Positions 43,496 through 54,820 of a DNA stretch of 64,000 nt are shown piece after piece (position 1 is the first letter of the stretch; each line of letters begins with the position of its first letter). The stretch covers positions 22,828,001 through 22,892,000 of the forward strand of contig NC_084927.1 in NCBI RefSeq assembly GCF_958298935.1, written 5' to 3'. Position numbers and translations under genes: made by a program. The notes below the pieces were generated by a model, which saw only the letters and a list, made by a program, of their open reading frames with translations, did not search any database and was not told where the DNA came from. This stretch comes from Phragmites australis. Taxonomy: Eukaryota > Streptophyta > Magnoliopsida > Poales > Poaceae.

Positions 43496-43771
43496 ATGAC
43501 ATGGTATGTTGTCCATCGTGGTCGGCAAAGTGGAGTGTTCACCGGTTGGAAGGAATGGCACACGCAAGTTGATGGATTGAAAGGAGCACGATACAAAAGA
43601 TACAAGTCGAAACAGGAAGCTATTGTGATATACAACAGTCAAGTCATCCAAACCGAGCTAAAATTGGCTACCTTTGAAAATAAGGAGAAGAAATTTGATT
43701 TCACGTGTAAAGATATCGTAATCCTAGTTCTGGTTGTAATCATCATTATTTTGCTATGTAAGATGATGTGA
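43496..43771 (+). CDS. Small protein with RNase H1 N-terminal-type domain and hydrophobic tail
   Basis: The ORF of 91 residues starts seven bases after a splice acceptor. Residues 3-46 (WYVVHRGRQSGVFTGWKEWH, then QVDGLKGARYKRYKSKQEA) fit the RNase H1 N-terminal / caulimovirus viroplasmin fold, which binds RNA-DNA hybrids or double-stranded RNA: the aromatic YVV, G-x-F/Y-x-x-W and KGARYKRYKS marks are all present. Residues 72-90 (DIVILVLVVIIIILLCKMM) form a likely membrane segment at the extreme C-terminus, a tail-anchor layout. No RNase H catalytic domain follows. The ORF is open, unlike the CACTA genes on both sides, and no counterpart is seen in CACTA-3. It is probably a captured host exon or an accessory transposon gene; expression is unknown. 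Confidence 0.6.
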   Translation: MTWYVVHRGRQSGVFTGWKEWHTQVDGLKGARYKRYKSKQEAIVIYNSQVIQTELKLATFENKEKKFDFTCKDIVILVLVVIIIILLCKMM

Positions 43772-44034
43772 CTTGTAAGATTAATGTGTCATTTGCCAGT
43801 ACCTTTGTGCATATTTGTGCCTATTTTGCTATGTAAGATGTGACTTTTTTTGTTAAATGTGGTTATAACGTACTTAATTACAATATTGTATGTGTATGCA
43901 TTCTATCTATCGACTACTTCATGGTTATCTCACTCTTTCGATAGCCTCTCTCCCTCCGTCGTCAGCTTTATCTCTATCTTCCTCCTTCCTCATCTCTTTA
44001 TATGTAGAATACTCAATCGCTCATCGTCATCATA
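43772..44034 (+). other. Spacer between the small ORF and TNP1
   Basis: T-rich sequence without a recognisable gene; TCTTTATATGTAG near 43994 could serve as a weak TATA box for TNP1. Confidence 0.3.
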
Positions 44035-45832
44035 TGCAGAACTCCCAGGAAAGGATGGCACCACCAACCATCGATCCGGCCCAGGTGCTAGAAGGAGATG
44101 TAGTGTCGCCGTCAAACATTGAATAAGGTAGCCCGAGCCACTACCTCGATGTGGACCAAACAGATGCCTGTGGAGGTGATGAGGTAATTTATAAGTAGAT
44201 GAATGCATCTATTCTACATATTATTGTATAGGTTCCAAATAGTTTTTTCGCTTATGCACAGATGCCTAATGCTCCGGAGCATCACGACAATGAGCAATCC
44301 CAGGAGCGGCATCATGTCTGAGGTCCCTCGAAGATGCCTATGGGACGATTTGTGATCACGGAGGTCTCACCAATAGGGGAGCCAACTGCACCAGAGAGAG
44401 TTCTGGGGCCATACAAGTCAGTCTGTGGGATTGCTGTTAAGGATCACGTGCCCATCAACTACAGATTATGGTCTAGTGAATGAGGTGATCCGCATGTGGT
44501 TCTTGATTCGATCAAAAACAACATCTTGTGGCCCAAGATATTAGAGAAGTTCGACTTCCCTAAATAGACAAATGTGGAAGTAGTTAAACGTAAGATGCTA
44601 AGGATCATGGGAATTTCATTTAAGAATTGAAGGGCACACCGAACAGAACATATGTGCAGAAAGGTAGAGTGCCAGATTTCTGCAAATGGCCGCAACTGAA
44701 GATAGCCTGAGCCACTACCTCAACTTGAGTAACAAAGAAAACAGAGGTTGAGTGAGGTGAACAAAGAAAACTTGAAGAACAATCTCTACCTCCACAAAGT
44801 CGGCAGTCTTGGATACGTGAGGAAAGAACGTAAGTGGCAACAACAGCTAGATGAACTGTGAGAGAGAGGTGTCACGCTTGAGACGGAGGGCTGGAGCGAA
44901 TGATCAACGCACTTCCTTCTTGGGAGGGGTGCTTCTTACTCATCTGATGGAACCTTATGATTTATGACCTCCAAAGACTAGGAAGTGATGCAAACTCTTG
45001 CAAAAAAAGCTTGTGGAAGCCCACGAGCAGTCTCCACAAGGCTCTTTCAAGCTAAACAAGGATAGGGACGAGCTCACCTTGGCACTAGGAAACAAGGAGC
45101 ACGGTGGTCGCACACGAGGCATTGGGGTGATGGGTTGGAAATATGGATTCCCAGGCCACGTCGATAGTTACAAGAGTCGAAAGAGATCCCAAGCAGAGCG
45201 AGATGCAGAACGAGAAGCAAAACAAGCTAGGATGATGGAAATGCTTGAACAAGCACTACAAAAGGATAGGGAACATACATACGAAAAGATATCACAAGCA
45301 GGACAGCAAGCCCTCATGTGTGAACAGGGTGCCATTGTGAGCAAACTGGAATTCCCGGCAGTGTCTCCAAATGTTGCGCGCTCCAGTTCCAGTGGTCGTC
45401 GGAGTAGCTGTGCATCCACAGGAGTTCTGGGAGCTGACCTCATCACTTATCCCATGGACCTCATCACAACACAGATATCGTGTGAACTATACATTGGTGC
45501 TAGGAACATTACCATGAAGGTGGCTTCCGGTGTGGCTTATCCCCGCGGTTCCAGTGAACATTTTCACAGATGTCCAATACTGGAGGGGTACGCCGTGGTC
45601 GAAGTAGATGAGGCAGTTGACCAGTACCATCATATTCATGTGGACTACCCTGCAGAGGAGGGGGCGAACACTATAGGAGAGAACGAGCACACTTTCATCA
45701 CGTGGGAGAATGCCTACATAGTGTTTCCACCAGGTACAGCTCTCAAGAACCTATTCTCTCCACGACACCTCGGGCCTCCGTCACCTCATAGATCTCCCTC
45801 TCCTCAGCCATCTCCTAGAAGAAGTCCACCTC
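44035..45832 (+). pseudogene. TNP1-like gene of CACTA-2, cut by element E
   Basis: The product begins near MQNSQERMAPPTIDPAQVLE (44035) and soon meets a stop. Later blocks are PIGEPTAPERVLGPYKSVCG (about 44370), KILEKFDFPK, and an open stretch from 44998: LVEAHEQSPQGSFKLNKDRD, TRGIGVMGWKYGFPGHVDSY, then a charged helix (RSQAERDAEREAKQARMMEM). It ends in a Pro/Ser-rich part at 45780-45832. Element E begins at 45833, so the Ulp1-like C-terminal part seen in CACTA-1 is displaced beyond the window. Close similarity to 1-830 confirms the assignment. Confidence 0.75.
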
Positions 45833-45934
45833 TGTCGGTGTATCAGGAACCGGGGGTCCCCGAATCCCGAGGCCAAGCTAGCAATCCGCCACATGGCACC
45901 ATTCCGCGGAGTCTCTCCCTGAAGGTGAAAAAGA

Positions 45935-46310
45935 TTGAGTCCTGGGAAGAAAGTGCTCGGGAAGGTGTACGGTGACCTCCGAGCACCCTAGTCCCCTGAC
46001 GACCAGGAGAGCTAAGTTCTGGGAGAAACGTGTCCGAGGCCGCTAGCGGTGGCCCCCTGGGCACCCAAGTATACCAAGGACCCACCGAAGGAAGTTCCAG
46101 GAGAGAGTGCTCGAGGCTGCGTGCAGCGGCCCCCGAGCACCCGGTTCCCCAAGGATCCGTACAAGTGTGCCCGGGAGAGAGTGCTCGGGGAGGAGAACAG
46201 TGCCCCCGAGCACTCGGTTCCCCAAGGACAAGAAATGGCATTCTCGGGAGAGAGTGCTCGGGGAAGTGAACGGTGACCCCCGAGCACTCGGTTCCCCGAC
46301 GAACTAGAAA
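45935..46310 (+). repeat. Tandem hairpin-forming repeats in the element E LTR
   Basis: About five units of roughly 65 bp each contain GAGAGTGCTCGGGG followed within 20 bases by CCCCCGAGCACTCGG. Each unit folds on itself; the arms GTGCTCGGGG / CCCCGAGCAC are well kept. Confidence 0.7.
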
Positions 46311-46785
46311 GCCCCCTGGCAGTGGCCCCCGAGGGGCCCACCGATGAGGTGTCAGCCAGTCAAGGGCCCAAGGCCGCATTTAAAGAGCGTGCATGGCCTG
46401 TCACCTCCAACTGCTCCCGTCGCGCTCAGCGTCAGTTCCTGCCACGTTTTGGCAGAGGGACGTGGGGTTATTAATTGCACGGGTCCCATCCCATGCCATC
46501 AGTCTCGTCTCAGGATAACATCATAAGGGCCGAGGCGTTCCGTCTGCTGCGCTGCTGTGGTAGGGGAACAAGACAGGGCAGGCACGTCGGGTCGCTCTGA
46601 GGCTGCCCGGTGGGCCCTCTCCACGGCGTCCGTTGGCAGAACATTTATGGCGACGGGTGACCGGGCGTGGGACGAATTTTCCACCCCCGGTCACTTCGCC
46701 CAGAGGAAATGATGATGCCCTTTCCACTTATGGTGTCTTGGAACTCGTGCTCCCCCTTCCGTTGGGGGCACGCTACTGCCGGCGG

Positions 46786-46795
46786 GTATTAAAAG
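46786..46795 (+). promoter_or_regulatory. TATA-like box of the element E LTR
   Basis: GTATTAAAAG lies about 470 bases before the LTR end. Confidence 0.35.
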
Positions 46796-47260
46796 TGGTC
46801 GGCGGCACATAGGGAAGAGGAGAGCCAAAAAAAGAGAAGAGAAAAGAAAAAAAAGAAAAGGCCAAAGAGAGTTGAACCCAATCCCGGAGAAGATACCGAC
46901 TCCCGAAACTTCCCTGAACAACACCTCTGAAGAAGTGCCACTACACACCGGCCGAAGAATAGGGTGCCCCAGGCTCTAGGATAGAAAACCCTTCTTGTTA
47001 CCAGCAACATCCTTGAGGGACTTCCTCAGGAAAGTTATAGAATCCATACAGGAGTAGGGTATTACGCCCCCGTGCGGCCCGAACTTGTCTAAATTTTGGA
47101 GCATTTACTTCTTTCTGCACTAGGTCATCCCACCACCACCGGTAGTTGCATTCATTCCCATTTATTTCTCCGACGAACATTCTCAAGATCATCCCCCTAG
47201 CGGAATCTCTAAAAAGGGGTCTCTCGAGATCCCTGCGACTGGAGTAAATCCTCCGATAGC

Positions 47261-47278
47261 TGGCGCACCAGGTAGGGG
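47261..47278 (+). other. Primer-binding site of element E
   Basis: TGGCGCACCAGGTAGGGG is one base from the TGGCGCGCCAGGTAGGGG site known from grass Tat-type gypsy elements. Confidence 0.7.
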
Positions 47279-47324
47279 GGAAGCATCCCTGAGTTCATTT
47301 GTCTGCTTTCTTCTGCAAAAAAAA

Positions 47325-49647
47325 ATGGCCGGTGGACATCGTCTCCAGCGATCAAGCTCCAGCTCCAGCTCCAGTAGGAGCATGGAGCCCCTCGCGCAGG
47401 AGGCCCCAGCTGCCGCTGCATCCCAGCAGCAGGCTCGTTCTGCACGCATGGCGCGTCCCTCCCAAGGGGATCAGGCCGCCGGGCCCAGTAGGGCTGCCGC
47501 CGCTACCGTTGCCGGTGCATCGTCCAACCCCCAGCGGCCTGCCGAAACTCCTGCCGCTAGGTCTGCCTCCGGACAACTCCGAGCACCCCTCCGGCGCAGG
47601 CTCGCCTTCAGCGAGTCCAGCCTCGGGAGCACGCTGCTCGTGGCACACGCCCTCCTCAGGCACCCGCCGGTCTAGAAGTCACCGCCCTGGTCAGCACGGC
47701 CCGCTGTCAGGTGATGGCCGCAAGCTCCCGCACCGCCAACCAGCGTGGTGCCACCAGGGTCAGGCAACGTTTGTTCTGGCCCAGGGGCCCCCAGGCGGAG
47801 TGTTCCTCCCCCAGTCACCTCCGGAGCCCAGGACCTCCGCTTGCTCCTCAACGAGCGGAGGGGCCTCGAAGCTGAGGACCTGGCGTCCTCCTTGCCGGCC
47901 GTCGTTCGTCACGGCTCCCTGGATCACCAGCATTCGCTGCCCAAGGGTGCCGCTCGCGCTGCAGGATACGGCACCGGTTGCCGAGCCTTCACTAGTGAGC
48001 TCCGTCGGGTCAAATGGCCCACCAAGTTCCGCCCCGAGCTGCCGGAGAAGTACGACAGGTCCATCGACCCCATCGAGTTCCTCCAGATATACACCACCAC
48101 TGTCCAGGCGGCTGGTGGCAGCGAAAAGGTGATGGCTAACTACTTTCATGTTGCCTTGAGGGGCTCTGCCCGCTCTTGGCTTATGAACTTACCCCCAGGA
48201 TCTATCAGCTCCTGGGATGACTTTTGCCACCAGTTCATGGCTAATTCAGGGCACATTCACGCGCCCCGGCCTGGAGTGTGATCTCCATGCTGTCAAGCAG
48301 CAGGAGGGGGAGACGCTGCGGCGCTTTATTCAGCGCTTCAGCCAGGTCCGCAACACCATCCCGCAGATAACCCCCCATGCCGTCATCATCGCTTTCCGGC
48401 TGGGCGTCCGCGACGAGCAGATACTCGAGAATCTAGGGACGCACGAGGTTGAAACCACCACAGAGCTTTTCGCATTGGCCGATAAGTACGCCAAGGCGGC
48501 GGAAGCCCGGGCCTGGCACGCTCCACGCCCTAAGCACCCCGCCGCCGATCAGCCAGGTTCTTCCCGCTCTGACAGGCGAGAAAAGAAAAAGAGAAGGAGG
48601 CGCGAGGCCGTCCCCGCTGAGCCAGCCCAGGGCCCCGCCCATAGGCCAGCCCAAGAGCCTGACCGCTGGCAAGCACGCCGGGCGGCCGCCGATAGACGGC
48701 CTGCACCCGCGGGAGCCCCGGCCCGCGCTCCTCCTAGGGCTCCGGCTCCCACGAGGGCCCCCACGCCGGCCAGGGCCCCTGCTCCCGTGGGGCCTGAGAT
48801 AGGCAAGTGGTGCTCGATTCATCAGACCAGATGGCATGACCTCACGGAGTGCCACACGGTCAAGGGCCTCATTGAGCTGTGCCAAAGGGAGCGCGACGAG
48901 TCCCGCAGTGGTGGTGACACTGAAGCCAACCCCAACAACACAGAGCTTGGCTTTCAAGAGCCTGAGCACACCATCGCCTTCATCGATGGAGGCGCCTATA
49001 CGCCTTCCTCATGGTGCAACATCAAGACCATGCGGCGCGAGGTGTGCTCGGTAACCCCGAGCGAAGAGGCCGCTAGGCCTCTGAAATGGTCGGACGCCCT
49101 GATCACATTCAGTTTGGCCGATCACCCCGCCAGTACTGCAGGCGTGGGGCAACTACCCTTGGTAGTGTCCCCCACCATCTGCAATGTAAAGATCAGCAGG
49201 GTGCTGATCGACGGGGGCGCAGGCCTCAACCTTCTTTCCAAGGAGGCCTTCAAGAAGCTCCAAGTGCCCTCCAGGAGCCTAAAGCCGTCACTCCTGTTCT
49301 ACGGGGTGACACCCGGGCACTCCCTGCCCCTCGGGCAGGTCGAGCTGCCCGTGACATTCGGGAGTCGGGACAACTTCCGCACGGAGAGCGTCATCTTCGA
49401 CATCGTGGAGCTCCCCCTCCCCTACAATGCCATCCTCGGGCGCCCGGTGCTTGCTTGGTTCATGGTGGTTGCGCACTATGCGTACCTCACGGTCAAGATG
49501 CTGGGCCCAGCGGGCCCCATCTCCGTGTCCGCTGAGACCGGCAGCGTCGCCTCCTGCACCGAGCAGTCATACTCGGCCTTGGTCTCAGCTCGAGCCAAGA
49601 CCGAAGGTTATCCAGGGGGCTTGGGACCCTCTTCATCCAAACCCTGA
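47325..49647 (+). pseudogene. gag and protease of element E
   Basis: Gag starts at Met 47325 (MAGGHRLQRSSSSSSSSRSM). One frame runs to about 48255, broken by a TAG at 47673-47675. The capsid core reads VKWPTKFRPELPEKYDRSID and MANYFHVALRGSARSWLMNL. A two-base loss near AATTCAGGG (48240-48250) shifts the frame, and the sequence continues GTFTRPGLECDLHAVKQQEG, ELFALADKYAKAAEARAW, a basic and Pro/Ala-rich linker, and a zinc-knuckle-like CSIHQTRWHDLTEC (about 48810). The protease has VLIDGGAGLNLLS (about 49200-49240). The frame ends at TGA 49645-49647, shortly before reverse transcriptase. Confidence 0.8.
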
Positions 49648-49683
49648 CTCACCGCCGACGCCTCCGTTCCTACGAAGGAGTTT

Positions 49684-52600
49684 GTGTTGGGCGAAGACGC
49701 CTCCCAGGTCATCCGAATCGGCGGTGACTTGGACGACAAAAAGCAAAGAGCGCTCGTCACCTTCCTCCAGGCTAACGCTGACGTGTTTGCATGGCAGCCG
49801 TCTGACATGCCCGGGATCCCTAGGGAGGTGATCGATCACCACCTGGCTGTGCGCCCGGACGCACGATCGGTGAAGCAGAAGTTCCGGCGGCAGGCGCCCG
49901 AGCGCCAGGAGTTCATCCGGGAGCAAGTCAGCAAGCTCCTTGACGCCGGGTTTATCCGAGAGGTTCTCCACCCTGAGTGGCTGGCAAATCCAGTTGTCAT
50001 CCCAAAGGCCAACGGCAAGCTCCGCATGTGCGTGGACTACACCAATCTAAACAAGGCTTGCCCCAAAGATCCTTTTCCTTTGCTCCGCATAGATCAAATT
50101 GTAGATGCGACCGCGGGATGCGATCTTTTGTGTTTCCTAGATGCAAACTCTGGTTATCATCAGATTCGTATGGCCAAGGAGGATGAAGAAAAAACTGCAT
50201 TTACCACCTCGGTGGGGACTTATTGTTATGTGTCGATGCCTTTTGGTTTGCGCAATGTTGGTTCCTCTTTCCAGCGCACTATCCACGTCACTCTCGGTTC
50301 GCAGGTTGGCCGCAACGTCGAGGCCTACATCGACGATCTCATGGTTAAATCCCGAGACCGCGCTACCCTGCTCGAAGATCTCACCGAGACTTTCGACAGT
50401 CTCCACACCACCCGCTTGAAGCTCAACCACGAGAAATGCTTCTTCGGGGTACCAGCAGGCAAGCTCCTCGGCTTCTTGGTTTCCAACCGAGGAATCGAGG
50501 CCAATCCCGAGATGATCTGGGCCATCGAGCAGTTGCGACTCCCGGCTCGACTCAAGGAGGTCCAGCGTCTCGCTGGTTGCATGGCAGCACTCGGGCGCTT
50601 CATCTCCAAACTTGGGGAGCGAGGGCTCCCCCTCTTCAAGCTTCTAAAGAAGACTGGACGCCGGAGGCCGAGCAGGCCTTCCACGATCTGAAGAAATATC
50701 TCACCTCACCGCCTGTGCTGGTGGCTCCGTCCGAAGGCGAGCCACTACTGCTCTACATGTCGGCCACTCCTTAGGTCGCGAGCATGGTGCTGGTGGTGGA
50801 GCACGATGAGTGCACGAGGTCAGGTGCTGGGTCCCAGCTCCAGGCTACCTCCGAGCACTCCCCTGTCCTCGTGGCTCCTCCCAACCAGGGAGTCGAGCCC
50901 GAGCACCCGATCAGCCCCGACCGCGTTGCCGAGTCCGGGGGCTGTCGGCTGCCCTCGGGTGAAGCCGCAATTCGGGCCCGCCGGGTACAGCGATCGGTGT
51001 ACTTCGTCAGTGAAGTCCTCCAGGAGGCCAAGACAAGGTACCCCCAGGCTCAGAAGCTGCTTTACGCCATCCTCATCGCTTCCCGAAAGCTGCGCCACTA
51101 CTTCCAAGCGCACAAGGTCTCGGTGGTTACCACGTATCCACTGGGGCCCATCCTCCAGAACCGAGAAGGCACCTGGCGTGTAGTCAAGTGGGCGGTGGAG
51201 CTAGCGGAGTTCGATCTGCACTTTGTCAGTCGCCAGGCGATCAAAAGCCAGGCGCTCTCTGACTTTGTGGCCGAATGGACGCCCGTCCCTGAGGTACTGG
51301 ATTCCCCCGGGTACTGGATCATGCACTTCGACGGCTCCCTCACGCTGAAAGGCGCCAGTGCCGGAGTGGTACTCACCTCCCCAACGGGTGAAGAGCTCCG
51401 GTACGTCATGCAGCTGCAGTTCTATGCGTCCAACAACATGGAGGAATATGAGGGCCTCCTCGCTGGCCTCCGAGCCGCAGTGGGCCTCGGGATTCGTCAT
51501 CTCCTGGTCAAAGGAGACTCCCAGCTGGTGGTCAACCAGGTGTCCAAAGAGTACCAGTGCACGGATCCCCAAATGGTGGCGTTCGTGGCAGCGGTCAGGA
51601 AGCTGGAGAAGTGCTTCGACAACCTAGAGTTGCGGCACATCCCGCGCCGCGACAACACTCTGGCCGATGACCTCTCTCGCCTGGCCTCCTCCTGTGCGCT
51701 CGTCCCTATCAGAGTCTTTGAGGAAAGACTCGCACGGCCTTCCGTCCTGCCTGCCGAACAGGGCAAAGGGGAAACCTCAAACTCAATTCAGGGGACCTCG
51801 GCAGTGCTCTCAGTGGGAAGCCCTGTCAGGGTGCCGCCGTTCGGCGAGTGCGCTGCGCTTGTTGACGGTTCTCAAGATGTTTCGTGGATGGACGAGATCC
51901 GAGGGTACTTGAAGGAAAAGTCCCTTCCCGGGGATGGTGCCTCTGCCGAAAGGGTTGCTCGGCAGTCCAAACGCTACGCCATAGTAGATGGGGATCTCTA
52001 CCGGCGCGGCGCAGGCGGCGTCCTCCTAAAATGTATCACCCGGGTAGAAGGCGGCGAGCTTCTCGCTGAGATCCACGAGGGCGAGTGCGGTGGCCATGCA
52101 TCGTTCCGCACGTTGGTCGGGAAGGCCTTCCGGCAAAGTTTCTACTGGCCTACAGCTCTCCAGGATGCTTCTGAGCTGGTTCGGCGCTGCAGGGCGTGCC
52201 AGTTCCATGCAAAGCAGATTCACCAGCCAGCTCAGGCTCTTCACACCATCCCCCTATCATGGCCTTTCACGGTCTGGGGGCTGGACATTCTGGGTCCATT
52301 CCCCCGAGCAGTAGGGGCTATGAGTACCTCTACGTCGCCATCGACAAGTTCACCAAATGGCCAGAGGCGGTCCCAGTCGTCAAGGTGACCAAGAACACGG
52401 CGCTCCAGTTTATCCGCGGCATCACCAGTTGATTCGGTGTCCCGAACCGGATCATCACCGACAATGGCACTCAGTTCACAGGTGCCCTATTTGGGGACTA
52501 CTGCAAAGACCTCGGCTTCAAGCTCTGTTTCGCCTTCGTCGCTGATCCTCAGAGCAATGGGCAGGTCAAGCGTGCCAACACGGAGATACTGAAGGGGCTC

Positions 52601-53119
52601 AAAACCCGAACCTACAACGTGCTCGTAAAGCACGGGAAAGGGTGGATCGACGAGCTGCCTGCCGTGCTATGGGCCAACCAGACCATGCCAAGTCGCGCTA
52701 CCGGGGAGACTCCTTTCTTCCTCGTGTACGGCGCTGAGGCGTTCCTCCCCTCCGAGCTCACTCTAGGCTCCCCTCGGGTGCATGCCTACTCTGAAGGTGG
52801 ACAGGAGCAGCAGAGGCGTGATAACATCGACTATTTGGAAGAGCGCCGACGGCGTGCCGCTGTCCGAGCAGCCCGCTACTAGCAAAGCCTACGGCGCTAT
52901 CATCAGTGCCACGTCCGGGCCCGGTCTCTCTAGGTGAGGGATCTAGTTCTCCGACACGTCCAGTCGCGCAAAGGAAGGAATAAGGTGTCCCCTATGTGGG
53001 AAGGCCCCTTTACCGTGATCGGTGTCCCCCGAGAAGGCTCTTTTCGGTTGGCTAAAGAAGATGGGCAGCCGCTCCCCAACCTGTGGAACATCGAGCACCT
53101 GCACAAGTTCTTCCTGTAG
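49684..53119 (+). pseudogene. Reverse transcriptase, double RNase H and integrase of element E
   Basis: Reverse transcriptase (49684-50650) has YIDDLMVKS (tac at 50326) and [21 protein letters not shown] frameshift near 50650 and a TAG at 50772-50774 precede RNase H. A second RNase H-like domain, typical of Tat elements, reads [18 protein letters not shown] and [16 protein letters not shown], then [16 protein letters not shown] (about 51320-51560). Integrase shows the zinc region ([19 protein letters not shown]) and [10 protein letters not shown] frameshift near 52320 leads to [15 protein letters not shown] and IITDNGTQF. The third acidic residue is lost: QVKRAN (aag 52568-52570) replaces the usual QVERAN. 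Stops at 52430, 52880 and 52931 follow; the end is WNIEHLHKFFL. Confidence 0.85.
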
Positions 53120-54800
53120 ATGGCCATGTTTGCAGGCTTAGGTCAACCAGGCCGGGGGCTTCGCCCGCCCAAGTTGACCAGGGGCTACCACTAACTGGGT
53201 AAGTCACCCAACCTTGTAAAAACAAAAAAATTGTCAATACAGTATGTATATCAATGTGCAGTTCGTATGTTAGAATTCATTTTTTTCCTGGATTCCATAT
53301 GTTAAACCTGTCTGGTGAAATGCTCGCCTGTGTGTGGAAAGTGCGCTCTCTCTTTTTCCCCGTTGATAAAAGAATCCCGATCGGTATGCGCGCGGGCAGT
53401 TGCCGCTGACTTAAGTCCGTTGTGGTAGGCTGTGGCGTTCGGTGTCGTGGTAGGCTCCCGGGTGCTACTGAGTTCCTGGGGTCCCTGGGTAATCCTATCG
53501 CTCGAGCTGCCCAAGTAGTCCAGAGCCTAGGCCCCAGGGGCGGGCTGTAGGTGCTCGATCTGGTCTATCATACCCGGGCGCCACCGAACCATAGGACCTC
53601 TGGGTTATGCCTCTGCCCACTCTTGTCTGCCGGTTTGGGTATTCAAGAGGTCTCGGGTCAAAAACAAGAGCAGTCTATGATGAGTACCGCACTAACAGAG
53701 CGCACCAAGCAAAGAATTTCTCTATTTTTTCTTAAGTCACAGATCGACAATCAAAAGCAAAAGCAGCTCGACCGCGAGGGCCTCAGTGTCCAGGTTGCTA
53801 CTCAGCCCTAAGGGACCTTGGGTGGTCCTACCGCTCAGGCGTGAGTGGTCGGGATCGCCTGATCCCGGGCTCCTCATGCGCCCCTTGGTGCTCGGGGTGC
53901 CTCGGCCATGGGAACCAAGACCCCAGGCACCCCGAGCTCGGAGCGCATGCCTCTCCTGGATCGGTTGGCTGAAAGGCTGACAGCTGTCCGGTGAGTGGTT
54001 GAAATTCATACAAATTTGCATTCAGCAATATATTGCTCCCGAGTGGTCCTCAGGAGCCCCCCGTACTCTAATCTGTTCGGCGAGATGGTCTCCTCACGCA
54101 CAAAACCCTGCCACGTGTTCACTTCTCCCCGGAACGACAGAGCGGTCGGTAGAACGGTGCACCGTACGTGCGGAAGTGTTTGACCGAAGTCTTTCATGGT
54201 GGTCGTGGTGTTCGGTCCGCTTAATAGGCCCCGGGCACTACCGAGTCCCTGGGTTCCTCGGGTAATCCTATCGCTCGAGCCGCTCGAGTAGTCTGGAGCC
54301 CGGGCCCCAGGGGAGGGCTGTCGGTGCTCGGTCCGGTCATCCCTAGCCCGGGCACCACCAAACCGTGGGGACTCTTGGTCGCATTCTCGCCCGAACGTGT
54401 CTCTAGTCTACTTGTCGAGTGGTCGCGTAGTGGAGAAGTGTTCACTGGTCATGGCGTACTTCGTGCTGGATCGATCTATCTCCCGAGCAAGGAAGTTCAT
54501 GCCTTCTGTCCTTTGACTCAGCCATTGCGGACTCGTGAGGGCTCGGGAGCTGAACGCGCCGAGAAGGCCTCACTGCTCCGGTGACGAGTGGTCTGGGTGA
54601 CTTCGTTCTCGGGGGAGGAAAGGTCGGGCCCGGTCCGACTGAGTACTCCTCGGGGCATCAAGTGAAAATAGCAGAAACTTCATCAAGCACTCAAAAGGAT
54701 ACTGGAGTTGCGACCCCAAAGAAAGGCTTTCATTATATTTACAAAAAAGGCCAGCTATTCTGAGGGATCACTCCCATATTTACATCAAGGAAAAAGAAAA
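53120..54800 (+). other. Spacer of element E between integrase and antisense gene
   Basis: No gene is recognised. A block of about 180 bp is present twice (53425-53605 and 54195-54370), sharing GGTAATCCTATCGCTCGAGC and GGCCCCAGGGG-GGGCTGT. A third, partial copy is near 53800-53960. Confidence 0.5.
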
Positions 54801-54820
54801 AGAAAAGCTACAAAAAAAAC

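Larger units (their letters stand above)
21292..45832 (+). mobile_element. CACTA-2: CACTA element with two nested LTR elements
   Basis: The 5' terminal repeat starts exactly at 21292 with CACTACTACAAAAATAGGC; the presumed 3-base target copy on its left is CTC. Next come subterminal repeats, a TATA box, a leader, the TNP2 transposase (22880-40114), an internal block of subterminal-type repeats with a second promoter (40806-40993), a small RNase H1-N-type ORF and a TNP1-like gene. Elements A and B are inserted in the transposase. The TNP1 gene is cut at 45833 by element E, and the 3' end of CACTA-2 must lie beyond the Tekay-like element, right of the window. Confidence 0.85.
45833..47258 (+). 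repeat. 5' LTR of element E
   Basis: The 1,426-bp unit starts TGTCGGTGTATCAGG and ends CTCCGATA (from CCGACA by one change). Confidence 0.75.

Noticed and set aside
47299..48132. A 277-residue ORF overlapping gag of element E
   Set aside because: It is in another frame from the recognisable capsid motifs and is Pro/Ser/Arg-rich by composition.
49684..53119. Reading the element E polymerase genes as a virus or a host gene
   Set aside because: LTR, primer site, Tat-type double RNase H and gag order identify an LTR retrotransposon; no envelope-like gene is present.
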